A stretch of DNA of 8,358 nucleotides. Source: Pseudomonadota bacterium. GTDB lineage: Bacteria; Pseudomonadota; Alphaproteobacteria; Rhizobiales; Rhizobiaceae. Each line of letters begins with the position of its first letter. Positions within the stretch are counted from its first letter, which is position 1. The notes under the pieces are model-generated. The model saw only the letters and a list, made by a program, of their open reading frames with translations, did no database searches and was not told the origin of the DNA. The translations under genes and the position numbers were made by a program. Location of the stretch: NCBI GenBank assembly GCA_023390055.1, contig JAEWDP010000088.1, positions 1 to 8,358 of the forward strand, given 5' to 3'. Positions 1 to 4,876 of the stretch are shown here, in pieces.

Positions 1-2
1 CG

Positions 3-227
3 AACCCGATCGAAAGCGTCTTTGCGACCGTGCGGCATCGTACCATCCGAACCAAGGGAGCCCTGTCACAAAGGACTGCGCGGCTCATGGTCTTCAAGCT
101 CATCACCAGTGCTTCAAAAACCTGGCGCCGTTTGAAGGGAGAAAATCAGTTGCCGATCCTCCTTGCAGGTGTCAAATTCAAGGACGGTGTCGCACACACA
201 GCAACGCCAACTAATCGCGCCGCCTGA
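3..227 (+). CDS. IS256-family transposase, C-terminal end (partial)
   Basis: The frame is open from the left edge and ends at TGA 225-227, giving 75 codons of what is normally a transposase of about 400 residues, so most of the gene lies outside the window. The stretch beginning NPIESVFATVRHRT, followed by TKGALS, ARLMVFKL, WRRLKG and NQLP, is the conserved tail of Mutator/IS256 DDE transposases. The Glu in NPIES is, by family knowledge, the third catalytic acidic residue. The enzyme would cut and join the ends of its own element. The last residues (AHTATPTNRAA) are the usual variable end. Whether the complete element is intact cannot be judged. The right terminus probably lies within a few tens of bases after the stop, next to the broken minus-strand gene, but I could not define the terminal inverted repeat because the left end is missing. 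Confidence 0.88.
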   Translation, partial: NPIESVFATVRHRTIRTKGALSQRTARLMVFKLITSASKTWRRLKGENQLPILLAGVKFKDGVAHTATPTNRAA

Positions 228-236
228 TCGGTCGCG

Positions 237-365
237 TCACCCAATTTCGGCCATAGCTCCGGCTGCCAGCGGACCGACCAGGACGAGCGCGGCAAGTCCC
301 AGGCGAATTGTGGTGGACAGGGTCTCACGGATACTGCTTGTTCTAGCGTTCTTGCGGCGGCTCAT
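237..365 (-). pseudogene. Exported protein gene, truncated after its signal peptide near the IS256 end
   Basis: Reading on the minus strand from ATG 365-363, 42 codons give a basic N-terminus (MSRRKNARTSS), then a hydrophobic segment at about residues 22-38 (LGLAALVLVGPLAAGAMA) that looks like a Sec signal peptide, and a stop at 239-237. The start codon overlaps the stop of the upstream 55-aa gene as ATGA, typical of translational coupling, so this start is well supported. The frame ends only 10 bases from the stop of the convergent IS256 transposase. The last codons therefore probably belong to the IS terminus and the mature part of the protein has been lost. Alternatively it is a genuine 42-aa membrane peptide. 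I do not recognise the family. Confidence 0.5.
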
Positions 366-529
366 AGCGACACCCCGCAATTATAAGACAGGGTTGCGCA
401 ATGTGTTGAACTGACAGGAGCCGGTCCTCTGTCACGCCCGCCTGGTCTGGTGGCGATGGCAGAAAAGAGGATTGCAAAGTTAATGCAGATCAAAACAACG
501 ATGATGAGACGGCGAACGAGGACGGACAT
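362..529 (-). CDS. Small single-pass membrane protein, 55 aa
   Basis: ATG 529-527 is preceded by AGGGA with an 8-base spacer (AGGGAAAAAGCAAATG), a good ribosome binding site. The 55 codons encode a short basic start (MSVLVRR), one long hydrophobic helix at about residues 8-26 (LIIVVLICINFAILFSAIA), and a polar tail (TRPGGRDRGP then a Cys-containing end). The layout suggests an inner-membrane anchor with a short exposed tail, or an uncleaved signal. Its TGA overlaps the ATG of the next minus-strand gene by four bases, so the two were very likely one translationally coupled unit and probably partners. That partner is now truncated by the IS256 element, so this gene may be an orphan. I know no named family for it. 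The support is the SD site, the coherent topology and the coupled overlap; no homology could be tested. Confidence 0.6.
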   Translation of the reverse strand: MSVLVRRLIIVVLICINFAILFSAIATRPGGRDRGPAPVSSTHCATLSYNCGVSL

Positions 530-597
530 TTGCTTTTTCCCTACCCAATGATGGCAGGATAGTGGCGCCGTCCTGAACTCACTCTGACCCCCAGGTT

Positions 598-622
598 CAT
601 TTACAATTCATAATGGTAAATG
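598..622. promoter_or_regulatory. AT-rich inverted repeat, possible operator
   Basis: CATTTAC (598-604) and GTAAATG (616-622) are perfect 7-base inverted arms around an 11-base AT-rich spacer, giving one DNA turn plus between arm centres. The dyad lies 69-93 bases upstream of the 55-aa membrane protein start on the minus strand, a plausible place for a regulator site. No regulator can be named from the sequence. Confidence 0.3.
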
Positions 623-672
623 CCAGACGCATGCCCGCTCGCGAACTGTAGTCGGTGCAGCCAAGGAGATAG

Positions 673-699
673 ATGAAGCCGGCCTAAGGCCGGCTTCAT
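673..699 (-). terminator. Perfect 12-bp hairpin after the 88-aa exported protein gene
   Basis: ATGAAGCCGGCC (673-684), loop TAA, GGCCGGCTTCAT (688-699) form a perfect GC-rich 12-bp stem. It lies 65 bases beyond the stop of the minus-strand gene at 764 and before the next minus-strand gene at 529, so it fits as a transcript end. Neither strand has a run of T directly after the stem, so it may work through Rho or as a 3' stabilising hairpin instead of a classic intrinsic terminator. Confidence 0.5.
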
Positions 700-763
700 T
701 GGTAAATTCTATCATTTTGAAGCGCACGCAAATCAGGTCTTGCGTGCCGAACTGCCAGAATGC

Positions 764-1030
764 TCAGTTCGTCGGACGCATGGCACCGTCATAGTAGTCG
801 CCCGGGTCCTGGGAACCATCAACATATGTATCTGCCATGATGTTGGCTGAAGACCAGCCGGTCGAGGGATAGATGCTGCGCGTGGTCGTTGTGTCGATAC
901 GCGTATCATCGATCGATGGAGGCGATTCTGCGTAAGGCTCGTACTGCACCGTTTGAGCATATGCAGAGCCTGCAAGAGCTGTGGAAGCAATAATTGCGGC
1001 TGCAAAACCGGACTTCAGATAGGTTGTCAT
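764..1030 (-). CDS. Small exported GDYYDG-motif protein, 88 aa
   Basis: The start ATG 1030-1028 follows AAGGA with a 6-base spacer. Residues 1-25 form a clear Sec signal peptide (MTTYLKSGFAAAIIASTALA then GSAYA) with an AYA cleavage site before Gln26, leaving a mature chain of about 63 residues. The mature part is acidic, rich in Asp, Thr, Ser and Tyr, has no Cys, and ends with DPGDYYDGAMRPTN (motif at residues 77-82). The same C-terminal motif and a similar signal peptide occur in the two 77-aa genes upstream on this strand, so the three look like one family. This copy is the most diverged and lacks the second motif just after the signal peptide. A periplasmic, surface or secreted location is expected; the function is unknown. 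It probably has its own promoter (GGAAC-N16-TGTT, 70 bases upstream) and its own terminator hairpin. Confidence 0.75.
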   Translation of the reverse strand: MTTYLKSGFAAAIIASTALAGSAYAQTVQYEPYAESPPSIDDTRIDTTTTRSIYPSTGWSSANIMADTYVDGSQDPGDYYDGAMRPTN

Positions 1031-1099
1031 CTCCTGTCCTTTCCTTGAAAAGCATGTTCACGAGACGGCCATCAAACATTGTGCCATCCGTAGTGAGAG

Positions 1100-1124
1100 A
1101 ACAAATGAGCCAGCACATCGTTCC
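1100..1124 (-). promoter_or_regulatory. Candidate EcfG-type (general stress) promoter for the 88-aa exported protein
   Basis: On the minus strand GGAAC (1124-1120) is followed by 16 bases and TGTT (1103-1100). The alphaproteobacterial general-stress sigma factor EcfG recognises GGAAC-N16/17-CGTT, so only one core base differs. The distance to the start codon at 1030 is about 70 bases. I saw no comparable site upstream of the two 77-aa paralogues. Confidence 0.45.
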
Positions 1125-1343
1125 GAGAAAGTTGAAAACACCAGCCGCAAAGTCTGCAAAATCAAGCGCATGATCCCCTGAGATCGCAAAGAGACAAGGC
1201 GTTACAGGATGCGAATGCAATGAGAAGGTTGCGCGTTGATTTGCAACCGCAGATAACCTAGGGTCATTTCAGTGATCCCATGCCGAGAGACCATGGAGGT
1301 CACAGCACAGTTGAATGGCGATTGCGACCCGCTATTCGGCCGG

Positions 1344-1360
1344 TGTCTTGAATGAACTGC
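1344..1360. repeat. 17-base direct repeat, copy 1
   Basis: TGTCTTGAATGAACTGC is identical here and at 2034-2050, in the same orientation. With one mismatch the match extends to CCGRTGTCTTGAATGAACTGC (1340-1360 and 2030-2050). This copy lies directly beyond a terminator hairpin, read on the minus strand. Confidence 0.6.
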
Positions 1361-1362
1361 AA

Positions 1363-1390
1363 AAGGCCAGCCGCGAAAACGGCTGGCCTT
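1363..1390 (-). terminator. Rho-independent terminator
   Basis: AAGGCCAGCCG (1363-1373) and CGGCTGGCCTT (1380-1390) form a perfect 11-bp GC-rich stem with a 6-base loop. Read on the minus strand the stem is followed by TTTTGC, a short U-run, so it best terminates minus-strand transcription. It lies 34 bases after the stop of the 55-codon frame ending at 1425, which supports that frame being, or having been, the end of a real gene. Confidence 0.7.
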
Positions 1391-1424
1391 CTTGAGGGAG
1401 GCTTGGGAGGTGAGACCGCAGTGA

Positions 1425-1592
1425 TCAAAGTTCAAGGCGGCCATTCTTCGCCCTCGTAACGGCTTCCATGATTGCCAAAACCTGCTGATAGTCACGAAAC
1501 GGCGTCTTGAATTTCAAGGCGCCGCAATCGTGTACACTGCAAGAGGCGCATGGCGATAGTGGTCGTGCTCCTTCGTGCGTCAAGCGCACCAT
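1425..1592 (-). CDS. Short ORF or C-terminal gene remnant, 55 codons
   Basis: ATG 1592-1590 to TGA 1427-1425. The second half looks like real protein: FKTPFRDYQQVLAIMEAVTR followed by AKNGRLEL at the C-terminus, an amphipathic helix with coding-like codon use, and a strong terminator follows 34 bases after the stop. The first half (Cys- and Arg-rich, MVRLTHEGARPL) is less convincing, and the ATG has no ribosome binding site. I therefore favour the C-terminal remnant of a larger gene whose 5' part has been lost. The helix-rich end with a short GRLEL tail resembles the end of Gfo/Idh/MocA-type oxidoreductases, but that resemblance is weak and unproven. A free-standing small protein is the alternative. 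Confidence 0.35.
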   Translation of the reverse strand: MVRLTHEGARPLSPCASCSVHDCGALKFKTPFRDYQQVLAIMEAVTRAKNGRLEL

Positions 1593-1684
1593 CAGCCGTT
1601 TAGACTGGGGAAGTGGAAGCAGTCATGTCGGCCACGAAAATTGCAGCCATTTTTGTCGTCATGGAAATATCCTTGTCTGTGGCG

Positions 1685-1718
1685 GTTCACCAGAAGGCGG
1701 TGGATCGGTGTGGTGAAC
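1685..1718 (-). other. 8-bp inverted repeat downstream of the first 77-aa gene
   Basis: GTTCACCA (1685-1692) and TGGTGAAC (1711-1718) are perfect inverted arms around an 18-base loop, starting 20 bases beyond the stop of the minus-strand gene at 1738. There is no T-run after it, so a terminator role is only possible. Confidence 0.3.
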
Positions 1719-1737
1719 GGGATATAAGCCGCAGGCT

Positions 1738-1971
1738 CTACTGTGGGCGGTTGATGCCATCATAGTAGTCGCCCTGGTCAGGTGTCTGATAGGCGACACC
1801 GTGAGCGGCCTGATAGCGATCGCCGGTGCTGCTTGTCTGGAAGCGGTCGATATGGCTCGATGCATCCTTGGAGACGCCATCATAGTAATCGCCGGCTGCA
1901 AGCGCTGCGCCGCCAAAGGCTGCTGATGCGATAAGTGCGGCAGCAAAGGTTGATGTGAGAGACTTGGTCAT
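1738..1971 (-). CDS. Small exported protein with two GDYYDG motifs, 77 aa
   Basis: I chose ATG 1971-1969 (MTKSLTSTF) because AAGGA sits 9 bases before it and it makes the protein collinear with its paralogue at 2057-2290. A longer frame reaching 2094 has no signal-peptide start and would overlap that paralogue's end. Residues 1-25 are a Sec signal peptide ending AALA. The mature protein of about 52 residues starts almost directly with GDYYDGV (27-33), has GDRYQA (50-55) in the middle and ends with GDYYDGINRPQ (motif 67-72). By hand it matches the next gene upstream at about 54 of 77 residues, without gaps. There is no Cys, membrane segment or known catalytic motif. It lies 85 bases downstream of that paralogue, so co-transcription is likely. 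Function unknown; a periplasmic, surface-associated or released protein is expected. Confidence 0.78.
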   Translation of the reverse strand: MTKSLTSTFAAALIASAAFGGAALAAGDYYDGVSKDASSHIDRFQTSSTGDRYQAAHGVAYQTPDQGDYYDGINRPQ

Positions 1972-2033
1972 TTCATGGTTTCCTTTTGGTAGGGAAGCCC
2001 GCGCGAAGTTTGCGACCTGTGCGCGCGAACCGA

Positions 2034-2050
2034 TGTCTTGAATGAACTGC
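2034..2050. repeat. 17-base direct repeat, copy 2
   Basis: TGTCTTGAATGAACTGC matches 1344-1360 exactly. This copy sits in the 85-base spacer between the two 77-aa genes, 7 bases beyond the stop of the upstream one on the minus strand. It could be a leftover of the duplication that made the cluster, or a shared RNA or protein recognition element. Confidence 0.6.
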
Positions 2051-2056
2051 GGGGGC

Positions 2057-2290
2057 TTACTGAGGACGATTGACGCCCTGGTAGTAGTCGCCATGGTCGG
2101 CTGTCTGTCCGGCTACCTGTACGGGTGCCTGATAGCGGTCACCGACGCTGCTGGTCTGAAAGCTGTCGATGGTGGTAACCGGCTCCGACGAAACGCCCGG
2201 ATAATAGTTTCCGGAAGCCAGCGCGGCACTCCCGAACGCGGCAGAGGCGATAACGGCAGCGGCCAGAGTGGAGGAGAGAGACTTGGTCAT
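2057..2290 (-). CDS. Small exported protein with GDYYQG and GNYYPG motifs, 77 aa
   Basis: Three starts are possible. ATG 2290-2288 (MTKSLSSTL) is best: AAGGA precedes it by 8 bases, whereas the in-frame ATG two codons earlier is only 2 bases from that site, and this start matches the paralogue exactly. Residues 1-25 are a Sec signal peptide (AALA cleavage). The mature part carries GNYYPGV (27-33), GDRYQA (50-55) and GDYYQGVNRPQ (motif 67-72), at the same positions as in the neighbour at 1738-1971. The N-terminal motif is relaxed (D to N, D to P) while the central and C-terminal ones are kept, so the latter are probably under stronger selection. This is the first gene of the probable two-gene unit. 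The wide AT-rich gap upstream must hold its promoter; the only hint there is an ATATAG (CTATAT on the minus strand) at 2511-2516, without a clear -35. Function unknown. Confidence 0.78.
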   Translation of the reverse strand: MTKSLSSTLAAAVIASAAFGSAALASGNYYPGVSSEPVTTIDSFQTSSVGDRYQAPVQVAGQTADHGDYYQGVNRPQ

Positions 2291-3246
2291 ATTCATTGTC
2301 CTTTTGAAGTGAGCGAAGCAGTATCGCTTGCTGAACCCCATATCGGATCGAAACGCTCGGTTCGGAAGACCAGAAATTGGAAATCGCTGTCAACAGATAC
2401 TGGACAATCGCGCCATAGCACTATCAAGCGCAACCATGCGGCGAATAATGCCGCAACGGAAAGACATTCCTGATGTTCATAGTGAGATGCGAGTTTTGAG
2501 GATTTTGAAAATATAGATTAAAATCAGTCGCTTGAATATTAGTAAATAAAAATACAAGGAAAGGTCGCGGAACTTTGCCAAGCCTGTCCATTTTGTGGCC
2601 TTTTCAAGGCAACGGAAGCGTTGTGGTAAATTTCAAGGCCTTCACAAAACTATTATACTGCCTGTTGCGGCGATAAATGAATGGATCCGCAGGGAATTTT
2701 ACGGGGTAGAATGCGAAAGCCAGTGCGCCGGTGCCGTGTCTTGTCTGCTTGTGCGACCCGCGGTGTTCTCAAAAAGGGGGCGCTCGATCCTGGCCATGTT
2801 GAACCAGCGTCTACGCGCAAGGCCGTGGCTGCCAACAGGCCTGAATGGCTTCAATAACCTCGACCGGCTCTGTCTCACGGGTGGAGCGCTTTCCTGAAAT
2901 AAACTGGGCGGCAACAGGCGATGATTGGATGGTGGTTAGCAAAGAGTTGAGATTGAAATCTGAACTTTTCGTAAAATTCTACTTAGATCCCCGAGGCTGC
3001 GGGCCGTCTGATATTTAACAAAAGCTCAAATTTACCAAGTATTTGCATTTTGTTTTCCTCCAGTTAAGCATGCATTTTAGCTGACTGTTTCAAGATCTGC
3101 TCCATAGTGTTCCTCACAAGACGAGCGGCAAAAACCGCCGGCCCAAGGGTAACAGTCACCGCATCAAGATGGTGATCCCGAGGGTGCCGTACAGGCTGAG
3201 AAAACAGGGAAATGCCAACAACGGACTTTAAACAGGGACAGATACG
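2291..3246. other. 956-base gap without a convincing gene
   Basis: The left third contains the leader of the 77-aa gene at 2290 and an AT-rich patch (about 2495-2560). The remainder holds only short minus-strand frames: a coding-like 43-codon frame ending at 2811 and a 21-codon frame at 2983-3048 with an excellent GGAGG site. The last 40 bases lead into the Sel1-like gene (+) and contain AAACAGGGA twice (3202-3210 and 3230-3238), the second overlapping its ribosome binding site. No RNA gene was recognised. Confidence 0.5.
2811..2942 (-). pseudogene. Coding-like minus-strand frame, possible gene remnant
   Basis: From a TTG at 2942 to TAG 2813-2811, 43 codons. The central part (SSPVAAQFISGKRSTRETEP then VEVIEAIQACWQPRPCA) has coding-like codon choice and balanced composition, unlike the other frames here. 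There is no ATG and no ribosome binding site, and the frame opens only 12 codons further upstream, after a TAG. It may be the tail of a decayed gene. I do not recognise the family. Confidence 0.25.
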
Positions 3247-3513
3247 ATGGCACGTTTTGATGGACATGATTTTGAATACGCCACTATGGGTGGAGAGACC
3301 CGTGCAGACACCTATTGTGATATGGGGCTGATGTATGCAACGGGTCGCGGTTGTGCCGTCGATCTCGTTGCTGCGCACAAATGGTTGAATATCGCAGCAA
3401 TCAAAGGGTCGGATCGTGCTGCAGAATTGCGGGCAAACCTTGCTGAAACAATGAGCAAGGTCGAACTTGCTACTGCTCTTCGAGCGGCGCGTGAATGGAT
3501 GACCATGCATTGA
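3247..3513 (+). CDS. Small Sel1-repeat (TPR-like) protein, 88 aa
   Basis: ATG 3247 follows AGGGA with an 8-base spacer. Residues 21-56 form one Sel1-type helical repeat: ADTYCDMGLMYATGRGCAVD followed by LVAAHKWLNIAAIKG, with the typical LG-MY-x-GRG and A-KW-x-x-A pattern. A second helix-rich part (AAELRANLAETMSKVELATA then LRAAREWM) closes the protein. There is no signal peptide, so it should be cytoplasmic. Sel1/TPR units act as protein-binding scaffolds, and compact single-repeat proteins of this type occur in rhizobia, but the partner is unknown. It stands alone, converging on the aminotransferase gene, with a shared hairpin between the two. The family call is good; any specific function is not supported. 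Confidence 0.82.
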   Translation: MARFDGHDFEYATMGGETRADTYCDMGLMYATGRGCAVDLVAAHKWLNIAAIKGSDRAAELRANLAETMSKVELATALRAAREWMTMH

Positions 3514-3533
3514 ACATGGCTTTTGATATCAGG

Positions 3534-3574
3534 AAGGATCGCGACTGCCCAGAACAGGGCCCATTGCGATCCTT
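3534..3574. terminator. Bidirectional terminator hairpin between convergent genes
   Basis: AAGGATCGC (3534-3542) and GCGATCCTT (3566-3574) form a perfect 9-bp stem, with further pairing of TGCCC and GGGC inside the loop. It starts 21 bases after the Sel1-like stop and its right arm is followed by TTATCTTC. It lies just outside the end of the aminotransferase gene, so it can serve both convergent transcripts. Confidence 0.6.
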
Positions 3575-3579
3575 TATCT

Positions 3580-4689
3580 TCATAGGCCTTTCAGGACAAT
3601 TGGTAGCGCCTCTTCAAACAGGCCCATATCAGGCTCTGTTCCGGTGCTGACACGGATACAGCGATTGAGCGGCGCAACACCTGGCATGCGAATGAACACG
3701 CCATGCTCCATCAAGCCGTCGACGATGGCCTTTGCAAAAACACCATCACGTCCGCAGTCGATGGTCACGAAATTGGTTGCAGACGGCAGGGCAGCCAAGC
3801 CATTGACCCGGGCAATTGCGGAAATGCGCTCGCGTGAGGCTGAGATCTTTCCAAGGACCTCCTCCAGATAGGGTTTGTCAGCAAGTGCTGACAGCGCCGC
3901 AGCTGTACTGATCCTTGCCATGCCGAAGTGATTGCGAACCTTGTCGAACGCACTGGCGGTGCCAGGTGTCGTGATGGCATAGCCGACGCGCGCACCTGCA
4001 AGTCCGTAGGCTTTGGAAAATGTCCGTGTTCGCACCACGTTCGGGCGATCGATCAGTGCCTCGATGGATGGTATCGAGGCAGCCGGAGCTGTTTCGCAAT
4101 AGGCTTCGTCTAAAACCATGAGGCAGGTCTCCGGAAGGGCCTGTGCGAAGGCGACGATGTCATCGCCATCCCACCAGCTTCCCATCGGATTGTCCGGATT
4201 GGCAAAATAGACGAGTGGCGGGTTTGTCTTCTTGACAGTGTCGAGCAGGCCGTCGAGGTCTTCGCGCTCCTTGGAGTAGGGGACCGTCAAAAGGCGACCG
4301 CCATAACCGTTGACGTGGAAATTGAAGGTGGGATAGGCACCAAGCGAGGTGACCACCGTCATGCCCGGTTCAATGACGAGGCGAACGATCTGCCCGAGAA
4401 GGGAATCAATTCCTTCTCCGATGGCCAGGTTTTCTGCCCGGCAACCAAGATGCAGGGCAAGGGCCTGCTTCAAGGCATGATTTTCCGAATCAGCGTATTT
4501 CCAGGTGTCGGCTGCAGCCTCGCCAATGGCTTGCAGGACGGAAGGTGCCGGCCCGAAGCCGCTTTCATTGGCGCCAATTCGCGCCTTGACGCTTAGCCCC
4601 CGATTTCTCTCGATGGCCTCCGGTCCGACGAACGGGACGGTGGCGGGAAGTGCATTGATCAGTGGGGTAAAGCGGGAAAACGCGGACAT
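3580..4689 (-). CDS. HisC-like PLP-dependent aminotransferase, 369 aa
   Basis: A fold-type I, class I/II aminotransferase closest in style to histidinol-phosphate aminotransferases, which transfer an amino group between L-histidinol phosphate or an aromatic amino acid and 2-oxoglutarate using pyridoxal phosphate. Visible motifs: ANES near residue 40, the cofactor-pocket NPDNPMG (164-170), VLDEAY with the PLP-nitrogen Asp (D194), TFSKAYGLAGARVGYA with the Schiff-base lysine K226 and R234, and the C-terminal substrate-carboxylate Arg in CIRVSTG (R346). The length is typical. I chose ATG 4689 (MSAFSRFTPL); a GTG 33 bases upstream has no better site, and the site before 4689 is weak. No other his, aro or tyr gene is adjacent, so the substrate stays open between histidinol phosphate and aromatic or other amino acids; it may be a second, non-essential HisC homologue. 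Confidence 0.85.
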   Translation of the reverse strand: MSAFSRFTPLINALPATVPFVGPEAIERNRGLSVKARIGANESGFGPAPSVLQAIGEAAADTWKYADSENHALKQALALHLGCRAENLAIGEGIDSLLGQIVRLVIEPGMTVVTSLGAYPTFNFHVNGYGGRLLTVPYSKEREDLDGLLDTVKKTNPPLVYFANPDNPMGSWWDGDDIVAFAQALPETCLMVLDEAYCETAPAASIPSIEALIDRPNVVRTRTFSKAYGLAGARVGYAITTPGTASAFDKVRNHFGMARISTAAALSALADKPYLEEVLGKISASRERISAIARVNGLAALPSATNFVTIDCGRDGVFAKAIVDGLMEHGVFIRMPGVAPLNRCIRVSTGTEPDMGLFEEALPIVLKGL

Positions 4690-4838
4690 GATGGGAGCCT
4701 GGCCTTGCAAGATTTGGCACACAATAGGTCCGATTTTCTCCAGCGCAAGCCTCGCTTCTGCAACTATGCGATTGCAGGCCTGGCGTGCCGGAAATTCATT
4801 CCGTCAAGTGCATGTGAAATTGAAAAGGTGACACCGCC

Positions 4839-4870
4839 ATCCCCAACGGCCGATGAGGTGCCTTGGGGAT
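4839..4870 (-). terminator. Hairpin after the PilZ-like gene
   Basis: ATCCCCAA (4839-4846) and TTGGGGAT (4863-4870) are perfect 8-base inverted arms; the stem can continue as GGC/GCC past a one-base bulge. It lies 7 bases beyond the stop of the minus-strand PilZ-like gene and before the aminotransferase gene, so it probably separates the two transcripts. No immediate T-run follows, so confidence is moderate. Confidence 0.4.
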
Positions 4871-4876
4871 CTGACC

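Larger units (their letters stand above)
1031..1737. other. 707-base gap between exported-protein genes; terminator and probable gene debris
   Basis: The part proximal to the 88-aa gene (1031-1340) holds its leader and candidate promoter and no gene I can support. Further left to right come one copy of a 17-base repeat (1344-1360), a strong terminator hairpin (1363-1390), a 55-codon minus-strand frame (1425-1592), a 20-codon minus-strand frame with a ribosome binding site (1600-1662) and an imperfectly flanked 8-bp inverted repeat (1685-1718). The mixture suggests a decayed gene or genes between surviving paralogues. Confidence 0.5.

Noticed and set aside
228..260. IS256 right terminal inverted repeat
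   Set aside because: Expected here, but without the left end or a second copy I cannot define its sequence, so no boundary is claimed.
163..414. 83-codon + strand frame past the IS256 end
   Set aside because: Overlaps the transposase tail and lies antisense to the coupled small gene pair; no ribosome binding site.
1202..1495. 97-codon minus-strand frame
   Set aside because: Crosses the terminator hairpin at 1363-1390 and the end of the better-supported frame at 1425, with no start signal.
1738..2094. Longer 118-codon version of the 77-aa exported protein
   Set aside because: The extension would hide the signal peptide and overlap the upstream paralogue; the internal ATG at 1971 has the ribosome binding site.
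2595..2897. 100-codon + strand frame starting at GTG
   Set aside because: No ribosome binding site, odd composition (many Arg, Cys, Leu) with no domain pattern, and another frame on the opposite strand looks more coding-like over part of it.
3064..3510. 148-codon minus-strand frame opposite the Sel1-like gene
   Set aside because: Most of it is the antisense shadow of the Sel1-like gene. Only its last 13 codons, outside that gene, have a possible start with a ribosome binding site.
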